A stretch of DNA of 21,997 bases, from NCBI GenBank assembly GCA_023228445.1, contig JALOBD010000014.1, positions 1 through 21,997 on the forward strand. The letters run 5' to 3'. The notes under the pieces were generated by a model. It saw only the letters and a program-made list of their open reading frames with translations, ran no database searches and was not told the origin of the DNA. Position 1 is the stretch's first letter. Each line of letters opens with the position of its first letter. Below are positions 6,453 to 14,933 of this stretch, in pieces. The position numbers were made by a program, and so were the translations under genes. This DNA comes from Sphaerochaeta sp. GTDB taxonomy: Bacteria; Spirochaetota; Spirochaetia; Sphaerochaetales; Sphaerochaetaceae.

Positions 6453-7516
6453 CACTCATCTACGGCGGCAGGTCAACTGAACACGACGTGTCCGTGGCAA
6501 GTGCCAAGAATATCTACAGCGCCATCGTTGATCGTGGCCATGCAGTCACCCTCATCGCCATCACCCTTGAAGGGAGGTGGTACCTCCAAGACGATGGGGT
6601 GGAGGCAGAGATCGATCGTGCGCACGAGATCACCCTACGAGCGGGCGTGGGCGCATATGTCGATGATCGCCCCCTTCCCATCGATGTGGCCATCGCCCCC
6701 ACCCACGGTTGGGGCGGCGAGGATGGCTCCCTCCAGGGGCTGTGCACCCTCTGTGCCATCCCGTTGGTCGGCTGCGACACCCTCTCCAGTGCCGTGGGGA
6801 TGTACAAGATGGTCGCCCAGGAGCTCTTTGGTGTCCACGGTATCCCCACTGTCCCCACCGTGTTGATCGGACAAGACGATATCGTTGACGAGAGCCTCCT
6901 TGGGCACGCCATCGAACGTCTCGGCCCACACCTCTTCGTCAAGGCGGAGAGTTCGGGCTCGTCGGTGGGGGTCACTGCGTTAAGGAGTGCCGAATTTCCC
7001 GCCTTCCGTGACGCCATTGCGCTGGGCAGGCGGTACAGCGAGCGCGTCTTGGTCCAACCCCACGTGGCTCGGCTCATCGAAGTGGAGTGTGCCATCTTGG
7101 AGCGGCGCGATGGGACGTTGGTGGCCGCCGGACCGGGGAGGGTCGTCGACCCAGGAGCCCGGATGGTGGGCTTTCTTGACTACCATCACAAGTACACCGC
7201 AACAGGCGGCGCGTATATGGAGGTGCCCACTGGCCTTGGCATAGGGGTGGAAGAGCAGATCAGAGGGTGGGCAAAGGCGGCCTTTCGGGCCATCAAGGGC
7301 AGTGGCTACGCCCGGGTTGACTTCTTTGTCAGTGACGGAAAGATTGCCCTCAATGAGATCAATACCGCTCCTGGCATGACGGGACAAAGCCATTGGCCCG
7401 TTTTGATGGAGGGTGCCGGCTGGCCGCTCAGTGCGGCAATCGACGAGCTCTTGTACGGAGCGCTCAGGCGCAGTGCCCGTGAGAGCGGGCGCTCCTATAC
7501 CCCACCAACGCCATGA
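6443..7516 (+). CDS. ddl: D-alanine--D-alanine ligase
   Basis: This 357-residue ATP-grasp enzyme joins two D-Ala for the end of the peptidoglycan stem peptide. The N-terminal STEHDVSVAS, KAESSGSSVGV at 167-177, the omega loop LDYHHKY at 245-251, ARVDFFV and NEINTAPGM are all present. The triad that favours D-Ala over D-lactate in E. coli DdlB (Glu15, Ser150, Tyr216) aligns by eye with Glu13, Ser173 and Tyr251. A D-Ala-D-Ala product is therefore expected, not the vancomycin-resistant D-Ala-D-Lac. AAGGAG lies 8 bases before the ATG, inside the end of murE. Its stop overlaps the dinB start (ATGA). The middle gene of murE-ddl-dinB, it acts in the step after MurE supply, with MurF encoded elsewhere. 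Confidence 0.93.
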   Translation: MQVALIYGGRSTEHDVSVASAKNIYSAIVDRGHAVTLIAITLEGRWYLQDDGVEAEIDRAHEITLRAGVGAYVDDRPLPIDVAIAPTHGWGGEDGSLQGLCTLCAIPLVGCDTLSSAVGMYKMVAQELFGVHGIPTVPTVLIGQDDIVDESLLGHAIERLGPHLFVKAESSGSSVGVTALRSAEFPAFRDAIALGRRYSERVLVQPHVARLIEVECAILERRDGTLVAAGPGRVVDPGARMVGFLDYHHKYTATGGAYMEVPTGLGIGVEEQIRGWAKAAFRAIKGSGYARVDFFVSDGKIALNEINTAPGMTGQSHWPVLMEGAGWPLSAAIDELLYGALRRSARESGRSYTPPTP

Positions 7517-8679
7517 TCGAGCCGGTATACTTCCATGTCGACCTCGATGCCTTCTACGCGGCAGTCGAGACGCTAGACCACCCTGAGTACGCCCAAGAGG
7601 TGCTGGTCATCGGTGGCAAGAGTGCACGCTCGGTAGTCTCAGCGGCGAGCTACAACGCACGCTCCTACGGAATCCACTCGGCGATGCCGATGGGCCAGGC
7701 GTTGCGCCTCTGCCCCCACCTCTTGGCTGTCCCTCCACGAATGGAGCGGTACAGCCAGGAGAGTCGGCGCGTGATGGAGATTCTCCATCGCTTCTCCCCT
7801 TCGGTGCAACAGATCTCCATCGATGAAGCGTTCTTGGATATGAGCGGCACCGCCCGCCTCTTCGGCCTGCCGCGCGAGGCCGGCTTGTTGCTCAAGAGGA
7901 CGGTGAAGGAGGAGACCGGCCTCATCATCTCGGTGGGTATCGGTGCCAACCGATTGATCGCCAAGATGGCCAGCGACTACGACAAGCCCGACGGGCTCTG
8001 TCGCGTCTCCCCCTCCAAGCACCTCGCCTTCATCGACGCGGTTGGGCTGAAGAAGTTGTGGGGAGTGGGCAAGGTCACCCAACGTGCCATCGCCGCGGCA
8101 GGCATCACCTCGACCGCTGAGCTTCGCCTCTGGGAAGAGGAGCGCCTCAAGCGCCACTTCGGCAACTCGATGGGCCACTTCCTCTACCTCGCAGTCCGCG
8201 GCGAAGATCCCGGCATCTTCAGCGAGGAGACCAAGAGCCGATCGATCTCCACCGAGACGACCTTCGGCGACGACATCGCCAGTGAGGAGGTCCTCCACCA
8301 AGTGCTGTTGTCGATGAGCCACGAGGTGATGTTTCGGGCCCTCGATGAGAAAGTCATGGCCCGTACGGTGGCCATCAAGGTGCGCTACCCCGACTTCACC
8401 ACCTATACGGTGCAGACCACCCCCACTGCCCCGATCCTCAGCGCCAGCCAAGTCTACGAACACGCCAAGGCCCTCTTGGCCCAAAAGTGGAAGAGAGGCA
8501 CGCCCATCCGCCTCATCGGGGTAGGCCTTCACCAAGTCTACGATGGGGAGCGACCGCTGCAAGAGGAGCTCTTCGAAGATCCCCACGAAAAGGAGCGTAA
8601 GCTCGAGCAGGTGGTGCTCGAACTGCAGAAGAAGGGTACCCACGTCTTCAAGGCGGCAAGCCTGAAGGAGCAGCAGTAG
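7513..8679 (+). CDS. dinB: DNA polymerase IV (Y-family, DinB)
   Basis: This 388-residue error-prone polymerase copies damaged templates. The palm motifs FHVDLDAFYAAVE (catalytic Asp10) and SIDEAFLDMSG (Asp104-Glu105), SYNARSYGIHSAMP, and SVGIGANRLIAKMASDYDKPDG are all present. They are followed by a helix-hairpin-helix (LKKLWGVGKVTQ) and the little-finger domain. Tyr15 aligns with the steric-gate residue that excludes ribonucleotides. QEELF at about 350-354 fits the sliding-clamp-binding pattern QxxLF, followed by a charged helical tail. The start overlaps the ddl stop as ATGA, and there is no ribosome binding site of its own, so translation probably depends on ddl. No LexA-like operator is obvious upstream of the operon. 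The gene is intact and of ordinary length. Confidence 0.95.
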   Translation: MIEPVYFHVDLDAFYAAVETLDHPEYAQEVLVIGGKSARSVVSAASYNARSYGIHSAMPMGQALRLCPHLLAVPPRMERYSQESRRVMEILHRFSPSVQQISIDEAFLDMSGTARLFGLPREAGLLLKRTVKEETGLIISVGIGANRLIAKMASDYDKPDGLCRVSPSKHLAFIDAVGLKKLWGVGKVTQRAIAAAGITSTAELRLWEEERLKRHFGNSMGHFLYLAVRGEDPGIFSEETKSRSISTETTFGDDIASEEVLHQVLLSMSHEVMFRALDEKVMARTVAIKVRYPDFTTYTVQTTPTAPILSASQVYEHAKALLAQKWKRGTPIRLIGVGLHQVYDGERPLQEELFEDPHEKERKLEQVVLELQKKGTHVFKAASLKEQQ

Positions 8680-8794
8680 CGTCCCACTCCTTCGATCTTC
8701 ACTGGAGTTCTGGAGAGTTTTTTCTCTGTTGAGAAGAAACCGACGTGGCTGTTGGCGGGGCACGATACCCACTGGTGCCAGGATTTCTCTCTCC
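8680..8794. other. Intergenic region between convergent dinB and the MFS gene
   Basis: This 115-base gap between two converging genes should contain termination signals, but none is textbook. A run of six T (8718-8723) runs into a small hairpin, TTCTC-TGTT-GAGAA (8722-8735). A second inverted repeat, GGCAC/GTGCC with an 11-base gap, lies at 8759-8779. There is also a short direct repeat CTGGAG just before the T run. I see no gene here. Confidence 0.5.
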
Positions 8795-9946
8795 CTACAC
8801 GCTCTGTGCGGTGGTGCGCCTCAAGAAGAGGGTGACCGTCAGCGCCAACAGGACGAAGAAGAGGCCCTGGAGGCCCACCATCCACGCCAAACCCACCAGG
8901 TGTGCCATGAGGCCGAAGAGGGGTCCGGCGGTGGTGCTGCCGACGTAGGCGGTGGCCATCTGAAGGCCGATGACCCGTCCGCTCTCCTCGATGGAGAAGC
9001 GCCGGGGCGTCTCATGGATCAGGCTGGGAAAGATTGGGGCACACCCCAGACCAATGGCCAGGAGGGCGAAGATGGCACTCGTTGCATTGGAGAGGAGCAG
9101 CGATACGAGACCCACAGCCATGATGACCAAACCCGAAGCGATGAGCTTGGAGTTGGAGAGGCGCAGGCTGACAAAACCACTGACCATCCGCCCGACGGTG
9201 ATGCCCAGGTAGAAGAGGGAGCCGTAGAGGGCGGCGGTGGACGCCTCGACGCCCTTGACCTGCACCAGATAGCTGACCGCCCAGAGGCCGGTGGAGGCCT
9301 CGATGAGGCAGTAGAGGAAGAAGGAGGAGAGGATCAGGGCGAGGCCGCTCTTCCTCACGCCCCTGCGCTGTCCATCCTTTGTCCTTCTTGCATGCACCGG
9401 TGCTTTGTGCCTGGCGAAGAGCGGCAACGAGAGGAAGAGGATGAGCACCAAGACGGCCTGGATAGCGCTGATGAGGCGCCATCCGCTGCGGTAGGAGTGG
9501 CCGAGAAAGAGGGTGAGGGCCATCAAGGCGGGTCCACCGGCTGCCCCGACCCCCCAGAAGGAGTGCAGCCAGTTCATGTGATGTGCCTTGTAGTGCAGCG
9601 CCACATAGTTGTTCAGCGCCGAATCGACCGACCCGGCTCCAAGACCGAGGGGGATGGAGAAGAGAGCCAGTGCCCACAGCGAGGTGGAGACCGAGAAGCC
9701 CCAGAGGCCGAAGGCGGTCGCCGCCACGCTGACTGCGGTGACCGGACCGGTCTTGAAGCGGGCCACCATCCGATGACCCACCAAGGCACTGAGCACGGTC
9801 CCGATGCTGGTGATGGCACTGAGCACTCCGGCATCACTGATGGCCAGACCCAGATCGGCATGCATCAACGGCCAGATGGAGCCGAGCACCCCGTCAGGCA
9901 GCCCGAGGCTGATGAAGGCGAGGTAGATGACGATCAGCAGTGCCAT
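8795..9946 (-). CDS. Major facilitator superfamily transporter
   Basis: This 383-residue inner-membrane protein has about 12 hydrophobic segments in two halves, split by a basic loop (ARHKAPVHARRTKDGQRR) near the middle, as in MFS transporters. Features include LGLPDGVLGSIWP in the first segment, VGHRMVARF as a degenerate A-motif loop after the second, LGLGAGSVDSALN, and a WLHSFWGVGAAGGPAL segment. The overall pattern recalls the FucP/YbjJ-like branch, which includes sugar transporters, but the substrate cannot be read from sequence. The ATG shares one base with the stop of uppP (TGATG), so the two genes are probably co-translated. No ribosome binding site of strength is seen apart from the coupling. 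The gene looks intact. Confidence 0.85.
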   Translation of the reverse strand: MALLIVIYLAFISLGLPDGVLGSIWPLMHADLGLAISDAGVLSAITSIGTVLSALVGHRMVARFKTGPVTAVSVAATAFGLWGFSVSTSLWALALFSIPLGLGAGSVDSALNNYVALHYKAHHMNWLHSFWGVGAAGGPALMALTLFLGHSYRSGWRLISAIQAVLVLILFLSLPLFARHKAPVHARRTKDGQRRGVRKSGLALILSSFFLYCLIEASTGLWAVSYLVQVKGVEASTAALYGSLFYLGITVGRMVSGFVSLRLSNSKLIASGLVIMAVGLVSLLLSNATSAIFALLAIGLGCAPIFPSLIHETPRRFSIEESGRVIGLQMATAYVGSTTAGPLFGLMAHLVGLAWMVGLQGLFFVLLALTVTLFLRRTTAQSV

Positions 9947-10761
9947 CAGAAGATGAAGACGGCGACAATCGCCAGGGAGAGGAGAATCCGGTAGCCACCG
10001 AAGAGTGAGAAGTCATGGCTCTTGATGTAGGCGATCAAGGCCTTGACGACCACCATCGAGACAGCAAAGGATGTGATGAAGCCCACTGCCATGATGGCCC
10101 ATTCAGTGCGGTTGTAGGAGAAGCCCAACTTGATGAGCTTGAGCGCTGAAGCACCAGCCATGATCGGGATGGCCATGAAGAAGGAGAATTGGGCGGCTAC
10201 CGCACGGTCCAGGCCGAGGATGATACCCCCTAAGATCGTCGAGCCGCTGCGGCTGGTGCCGGGCACCAGCGCCAACGTCTGAAAGAGGCCGAGCAGGATT
10301 GCATCGCTGTAGCTGATGGCCTTGAGGCTCCGTACCCGCCGCGTTGCCCTGCCCAGCGGCCCCTTCTCCAAGAAGATATAGAGTACCCCGTAACAGAAGA
10401 GGGCGCTGGCGATCACCGTCCAGCGTTGCAAGTGGGTCTCCAGGTAGTCATCGAGCAGGAAGCCGAGCACCGCTGCAGGGATCGTTGCGATGATGATCTT
10501 GGTCCATAGAAGCCAGGCCGACCGTTTGGCTGCTGTATCCTTCTTTGCTCCAAACGGCCAGAGGGTGGACCAGTAGAGGATGACGATGGCCAGGATTGAG
10601 GAGAGTTGGATGACAATGAAAAAGAGCTCCCTCGCCCGGGAGCCGAGACCCACGTGCAAAAATTGGTCCACCAAAAGCAGGTGGGCGGTCGAGCTGACCG
10701 GTAGCCATTCGGTGATTCCCTGCACGAGGCCGAGCACCACCGCCTTGAGAAGTTCGCTCAT
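9946..10761 (-). CDS. uppP: Undecaprenyl-diphosphatase (BacA/UppP family)
   Basis: This 271-residue membrane enzyme removes a phosphate from undecaprenyl diphosphate, recycling the lipid carrier for cell-wall and surface-polysaccharide synthesis; overexpression of this family gives bacitracin resistance. Both active-site signatures are present: QGITEWLPVSSTAHLL (family QGxTExLPVSSTGHL) at about residues 14-29, and PGTSRSGSTILGG in the C-terminal half. The rest is mostly hydrophobic helices. ATG at 10761 is preferred: it gives the usual length and has GGAGGG upstream. The frame extends to 10998, but that part is not protein-like. It is divergent from trmL and overlaps the following MFS gene by one base. 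The assignment is firm. Confidence 0.95.
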   Translation of the reverse strand: MSELLKAVVLGLVQGITEWLPVSSTAHLLLVDQFLHVGLGSRARELFFIVIQLSSILAIVILYWSTLWPFGAKKDTAAKRSAWLLWTKIIIATIPAAVLGFLLDDYLETHLQRWTVIASALFCYGVLYIFLEKGPLGRATRRVRSLKAISYSDAILLGLFQTLALVPGTSRSGSTILGGIILGLDRAVAAQFSFFMAIPIMAGASALKLIKLGFSYNRTEWAIMAVGFITSFAVSMVVVKALIAYIKSHDFSLFGGYRILLSLAIVAVFIF

Positions 10762-10784
10762 TGCATCGCCCTCCAGTTGGTACA

Positions 10785-10813
10785 AGTCTAGAACAAACTG
10801 CCGGTCTATACAA
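10785..10813 (-). promoter_or_regulatory. Possible promoter of uppP
   Basis: On the minus strand TTGTAT (10813-10808), 17 bases and TAGACT (10790-10785) lie 23 bases before the ATG of uppP, with the GGAGGG site between. Both hexamers match the consensus only partly, but spacing and position are right. Confidence 0.4.
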
Positions 10814-10835
10814 GCTGACAAAAGCCTCCGCTCCC

Positions 10836-10864
10836 TTGTGCTGATTTGACGCAAATGGTAGATT
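10836..10864 (+). promoter_or_regulatory. Possible promoter of trmL-proC-serS-pncB
   Basis: TTGTGC (10836-10841), 17 bases and TAGATT (10859-10864) precede trmL. Transcription would start near 10871, leaving only about 10 bases before the GTG start, hardly more than the ribosome binding site itself. Confidence 0.35.
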
Positions 10865-10880
10865 TGCCATGGAGGGGTGT

Positions 10881-11387
10881 GTGGCACTGAACATCGTCTT
10901 GATCGAACCGGAAATCCCGCAGAATACGGGAAACATCGTACGCACCTGCGCAGCGCTCGGTGCAACGCTGCACCTCGTCCATCCGTTGGGTTTCTCACTG
11001 GACGAAAAGCACCTCAAGCGTGCTGGACTCGACTATTGGCCCAAGCTGATGCTGGTTGAGTGGCCCGATACCGCCACCTTCTTCAAAGAGAAAGGGGGAG
11101 CACACCTCTACTACTTCACCACCAAGGCCCCTCGCTCCTATACCATGGTCAACTACCCCGAGGAGGTCTACTTCCTCTTCGGCAAAGAGAGTGCCGGCCT
11201 CGATGAAGCGTTGCTTGCCCAGGCACCTGAACGCTGTCTCCGCATCCCGATGCGGGAGGAGATTCGCAGCCTCAACCTCTCAAACAGCGTGGCCATCGCT
11301 GCCTACGAGTGGGAGCGCCAACGAACCTTTGAGGGGCTACAGCAGAGCGGCGCTCTCAGCCGCCTCGCCTACAAGGAGATATCATGA
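10881..11387 (+). CDS. trmL: tRNA (cytidine(34)-2'-O)-methyltransferase TrmL
   Basis: This 168-residue SPOUT-fold enzyme is expected to 2'-O-methylate the wobble base of certain leucine tRNAs using S-adenosylmethionine. The N-terminus MALNIVLIEPEIPQNTGNI, FLFGKESAGLDEALL and SLNLSNSVAIAAYE are the three SPOUT motifs that form the knotted cofactor site, and the length is close to the family (157 in E. coli). I chose GTG at 10881 because GGAGG lies 5 bases upstream and the protein then starts like the family. An ATG at 10869 in the same frame would add four residues (MEGC) and would use up that ribosome binding site. The stop overlaps proC (ATGA). Confidence 0.9.
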   Translation: MALNIVLIEPEIPQNTGNIVRTCAALGATLHLVHPLGFSLDEKHLKRAGLDYWPKLMLVEWPDTATFFKEKGGAHLYYFTTKAPRSYTMVNYPEEVYFLFGKESAGLDEALLAQAPERCLRIPMREEIRSLNLSNSVAIAAYEWERQRTFEGLQQSGALSRLAYKEIS

Positions 11388-12190
11388 AGCGGATCGGAAT
11401 CATCGGAGCCGGAACGATGGGAAGCGCCATCGCCCGGAGCCTGGGGGACGGAGTGCTCGTCTATGACAACCAGGTGAGCCAACGTGAACGTCTCAGCGGT
11501 ACAGCGGGGATTGTAATCGTCTCCTCGCTCGACCAACTGTTGGAAGAGAGTGAGACGATCGTGCTGGCGGTAAAACCCCAGACGTTGCCCTCCCTCTACC
11601 CGACCCTCTCGTCACACGACAAGCTCTGGATCAGCATCGCCGCCGGCGTCTCCCTCTCTCGCCTGAGGGTGGGCTTGAAGAGTGAGCGCGTAGTGCGCCT
11701 CTTGCCCAACATCGCCGCACGCGAACAGCGGAGCGTCACCGCCCTTGCAGCAGGACCGGCCTGCCCTGCCGCTTGTGTCTCTCAGGTGAGTGCCATTGCA
11801 GCGAGCTTCGGTACGGTCATCCCCTTGGAGGAACACCTCTTTGATGGGTTCATCGGGATCAGTGCATCGGCGATCGCCTTCATGTTGGATTTTGTCCATG
11901 CGTTGGCCATGGGTGGGGTCGGGGAAGGTATCCCCTACCCCCAGGCCCAGCAGATTGTGAGCGCGACGATGGGCAGCACCACCGCCATCCTCGATTCGAC
12001 GGGTCGCCATCCGATGGATCTGGTCAGCTCAGTCTGCTCAGCCGGGGGAACGACCATCGAGGGGATGGAGGCATTGGCCGACGGAGCCTTCGAAGCTACC
12101 GTGATGGCGGCGGTGCACGCCAGCGCCGATAAGAGCAGAACCATGGAGGCTACGGCCTCGGACCATATCACCAGTGAGGACACACCATGA
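11384..12190 (+). CDS. proC: Pyrroline-5-carboxylate reductase
   Basis: This 268-residue cytoplasmic enzyme does the last step of proline synthesis, reducing pyrroline-5-carboxylate with NAD(P)H. The N-terminal Rossmann motif GIIGAGTMGSAIA is clear. It is followed by VLAVKPQTL, RLLPNIAA (family R.MPN) and the conserved C-terminal helical block with SSVCSAGGTTIEGMEAL (family PGGTT). Length is typical. AAGGAG lies 9 bases before the ATG, inside the end of trmL, and the two genes overlap as ATGA. The stop overlaps serS the same way. proA and proB, giving the earlier steps, are in the window on the other strand in a separate operon (16553-18977), so the pathway is complete but divided. Confidence 0.95.
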   Translation: MKRIGIIGAGTMGSAIARSLGDGVLVYDNQVSQRERLSGTAGIVIVSSLDQLLEESETIVLAVKPQTLPSLYPTLSSHDKLWISIAAGVSLSRLRVGLKSERVVRLLPNIAAREQRSVTALAAGPACPAACVSQVSAIAASFGTVIPLEEHLFDGFIGISASAIAFMLDFVHALAMGGVGEGIPYPQAQQIVSATMGSTTAILDSTGRHPMDLVSSVCSAGGTTIEGMEALADGAFEATVMAAVHASADKSRTMEATASDHITSEDTP

Positions 12191-13467
12191 TAGACCTACG
12201 AGAGCTGAAGGAGCGCAAGAGCGAAATCCTGGCCAACATCAAGGCCCGGAACATGAAGATCAACCTCGATGAGATCATCGAACTACAGGAGCACCGTTCG
12301 ACCCTGCTGCAGCAGACCGAAGCACTGCGCGCAAACCGCAATGAGAATGCAGCCAAGATGAAGGGCAAACTCACCAACGAAGAGCGTGCCGTCCTCATCG
12401 AGGAGGGCAAGGCGCTGAAGGAAGAGATTGCCGTGCTCGAAAGTGAGCTGCGGGCGGTGGAGGATGAGTACCTGCGCCTCGGGCGCACCATCCCCAACTA
12501 CGCTCACCCCGATGCCCCGCTGGGCACCGACGAGAGTGATTATGCAATCTTGCGCCACGTGGGAAGCCCGCCTCTCTTCTCCTTCACACCCAAGGACCAC
12601 GTTGTCCTTGGCGAGGAGTTGGACCTCATCGACTTTGACACCGCCACGCGGGTCAGCGGACCGAAGTTCTACTACCTCAAGCGTGAGGCGGTGGTACTGC
12701 AGATGGCCCTGGAGCGCTACGCACTTGACATCACCCTCAAGCGGGGCTTCACCCCCTTCATCACGCCGGACATCGCCCGCGAGGAGATCCTCTTGGGCAT
12801 TGGCTTCAACCCCCGTGGCGAGGAGAGCAATATCTATACCATCGAGGGGATGGATGCCTGCCTCGTGGGAACGGCGGAGATCACCCTCGGTGGCTACTAC
12901 GCCGGCCAAGTGTTGGACAAGAAGGACCTTCCCATCAAGATGACCGGTTTGTCGCACTGCTTCCGCCGTGAGGCAGGGGCTGCCGGACAGTACTCCAAGG
13001 GGCTCTACCGGGTCCACCAATTCAGCAAGCTCGAGCTCTTCGTCTACTGCCTGCCCGAGGATTCGGAGCAGCACCACAGAGAACTTTTGGCCATCGAAGA
13101 GGAGATCTTCAGCGGCCTGGGCATCGCCTACCGGGTGGTGGACACCTGTACCGGTGACCTCGGAGCTCCAGCGTACCGTAAGTTTGACATCGAGGCGTGG
13201 ATGCCTGGGCGCGGTGAGAACGGCGAATATGGGGAGGTCACCTCGACGAGCAACTGCACCGACTACCAGGCACGAGCCCTCTCGATCCGGTACAAGGATG
13301 ATGATGGGAAGAACCACCACGTCCACATGCTCAACGGCACGGCCATTGCACTGAGCCGGGCCATCGTGGCAGTGCTGGAGAACTACCAGAACGAGGATGG
13401 GTCGATCACGATTCCGCCGGCCCTGGTCCCCTACACCGGCTTCGATACCATACAACCAAGGAACTGA
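12187..13467 (+). CDS. serS: Seryl-tRNA synthetase
   Basis: This 426-residue class II synthetase charges tRNA-Ser (and tRNA-Sec where present) with serine. The first 105 or so residues form the charged, heptad-rich arm that reaches the long variable arm of the tRNA. The catalytic domain shows GTAEITLGGYYAG (the serine-binding TAE loop), motif 2 CFRREAGAAG, and motif 3 LNGTAIALSRAIVAVLENYQ near the end. The length agrees with the family. The start overlaps the proC stop (ATGA), with GAGG upstream. It is the third gene of a tightly packed operon and is followed by pncB after 8 bases. Nothing unusual is seen. Confidence 0.97.
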   Translation: MIDLRELKERKSEILANIKARNMKINLDEIIELQEHRSTLLQQTEALRANRNENAAKMKGKLTNEERAVLIEEGKALKEEIAVLESELRAVEDEYLRLGRTIPNYAHPDAPLGTDESDYAILRHVGSPPLFSFTPKDHVVLGEELDLIDFDTATRVSGPKFYYLKREAVVLQMALERYALDITLKRGFTPFITPDIAREEILLGIGFNPRGEESNIYTIEGMDACLVGTAEITLGGYYAGQVLDKKDLPIKMTGLSHCFRREAGAAGQYSKGLYRVHQFSKLELFVYCLPEDSEQHHRELLAIEEEIFSGLGIAYRVVDTCTGDLGAPAYRKFDIEAWMPGRGENGEYGEVTSTSNCTDYQARALSIRYKDDDGKNHHVHMLNGTAIALSRAIVAVLENYQNEDGSITIPPALVPYTGFDTIQPRN

Positions 13468-13475
13468 GGAAGGAT

Positions 13476-14933
13476 ATGAGAACGAGTGCACTGATCACTG
13501 ATTTCTACGAACTGACCATGATGCAGGGCTACTGGCTCAAGAGCCACAACCCCCAGGTCGTCTTTGAGATGTTCTACCGAACAAACCCCTTTGATGGGGG
13601 GTACGTCCTCTTTGCAGGACTCAACGACCTGATCGACAAGCTGGAGAACCTCTCTTTTGATGAGGAGGAGCTCTCCTACCTGGCCACGCTCGGAATCTTC
13701 AGGGCAGAGTTCCTCGACTATCTTCGCTCCTACCGTTTCAGCGGCGACATCCATTCAATTGCCGAGGGGACGGTGGTCTTCCCCAATGAGCCGCTGCTGC
13801 GCGTCCACACCTCACTCATCGACGCCCAGCTGCTCGAGGGGCTCTTGCTCAACACGCTGAACTTCCAGAGCTTGATCGCCACCAAGGCCAGCCGTATGGT
13901 GCTTGCCAGCGGCGGTGGGGCGGTGCTCGAGTTCGGCCTCAGGCGGGCACAGGGTAACGACGGCGCCCTCTCGGCAAGCCGGGCTGCCTTCATCGGCGGT
14001 ACCGCCATCACCAGCAACACCCTCGCCGGCAAGATCTTCTCCATCCCGGTCAGTGGCACGATGGCCCACTCGTGGGTCATGGCCTTCAACAGCGAGCTGG
14101 AGGCGTTTCGCACCTACGCCGAGCTCTATCCAGGCTCGACAGCGCTGCTCATCGACACCTACGACACCCTCGGTTCAGGAATCGACAATGCCATCATCGT
14201 CGGCCTCGAGGAGCAGAAGAAGGGTCACTCCATCTCGGTGAGAATCGACAGTGGCGACCTCTCCTATCTGCCACGGGTGATCCGAAAACGCCTCGATGAC
14301 GCAGGGTTGCACGATACGAAGATCATCGTCTCCAACGACCTCAACGAAGCGATCGTGCAGACGCTGGTCCATGATGAGGTACCCATCGACGTCTGGGGTA
14401 TCGGTACCCACCTGGTCACCGGTGGCACCCACTCCTCGCTCAACGGCGTCTACAAACTCGCTGCGATGGAGCGTGGTGATGGCAAGATCATCCCAACGAT
14501 GAAGATCTCCAATAGCTATGAGAAGACCACCACTCCGGGCGTCAAACAGGTATGGCGATTCTACGACGCGGAAGGGGGAGCGTTGGCGGACTTGGTTGGC
14601 ATCGAGGATGAGCTCATCAAGGACGGCCTCGACTACACCTTCTACCACCCCTTCGCCGAAGGTGACTACTTTGAGATGCACAAGGAGCGGTACGCCCGCT
14701 TTGAAGCGCTCTTACAGCCGGTGATGAGCGGCGGCAAACGCTTGGGAGAGAAGCCAAGCCTCCCTGACCTCCAGAAGCGGGCGAAGGAGAGCCTCACCCA
14801 CTTTCACAAGAGCTACCTCAGACAAATCAACCCTCACATCTACAAGGTCTCCCTCACCGACCACCTCAAGCGGATGAAGATGGAGAAGCTCATCGCAGAG
14901 CGCAAGAGGAGCAAGGAGGGAGCACCCTCCTAG
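13476..14933 (+). CDS. pncB: Nicotinate phosphoribosyltransferase
   Basis: This 485-residue enzyme makes nicotinate mononucleotide from nicotinate and PRPP, the entry step of NAD salvage (Preiss-Handler pathway). DFYELTMMQGYW at the start, the ISGTMAHS-like SGTMAHSWVMAF, IDTYDTLGSG, RIDSGDLSYL, and WGIGTHLVTGG are the family's conserved blocks. Length matches the longer (about 480-residue) bacterial form. GAGGA lies 5 bases before the ATG, 8 bases after the serS stop. The stop codon is the TAG that, read backwards, also gives the stop of the convergent amidase gene, so there is no room for a separate terminator. It ends the trmL-proC-serS-pncB operon. Confidence 0.94.
   Translation: MRTSALITDFYELTMMQGYWLKSHNPQVVFEMFYRTNPFDGGYVLFAGLNDLIDKLENLSFDEEELSYLATLGIFRAEFLDYLRSYRFSGDIHSIAEGTVVFPNEPLLRVHTSLIDAQLLEGLLLNTLNFQSLIATKASRMVLASGGGAVLEFGLRRAQGNDGALSASRAAFIGGTAITSNTLAGKIFSIPVSGTMAHSWVMAFNSELEAFRTYAELYPGSTALLIDTYDTLGSGIDNAIIVGLEEQKKGHSISVRIDSGDLSYLPRVIRKRLDDAGLHDTKIIVSNDLNEAIVQTLVHDEVPIDVWGIGTHLVTGGTHSSLNGVYKLAAMERGDGKIIPTMKISNSYEKTTTPGVKQVWRFYDAEGGALADLVGIEDELIKDGLDYTFYHPFAEGDYFEMHKERYARFEALLQPVMSGGKRLGEKPSLPDLQKRAKESLTHFHKSYLRQINPHIYKVSLTDHLKRMKMEKLIAERKRSKEGAPS

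Noticed and set aside
6443..7516. D-Ala-D-Lac (vancomycin-resistance) type ligase
   Set aside because: The omega-loop Tyr (HHKY) that marks D-Ala-D-Ala ligases is present; Lac-type enzymes have a different residue there.
8718..8735. T run and hairpin after dinB as a terminator
   Set aside because: The T run comes before the hairpin on the plus strand, and on the minus strand the hairpin is followed by A residues, so neither fits an intrinsic terminator.
7639..8772. 377-residue open frame on the minus strand opposite dinB
   Set aside because: Same reasoning: the sense strand encodes an intact Y-family polymerase, and the antisense frame has no domain or start signal.
8729..9994. 421-residue open frame on the plus strand, antisense to the MFS gene
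   Set aside because: It is full of Gly, Glu, Asp and Gln with no family motifs, lies entirely opposite a well-supported transporter gene, and follows from G+C-rich third positions.
12283..13491. 402-residue open frame on the minus strand opposite serS
   Set aside because: serS is unambiguous. The antisense product is a shadow with biased composition (Val, Leu, Glu, Gly) and no motif.
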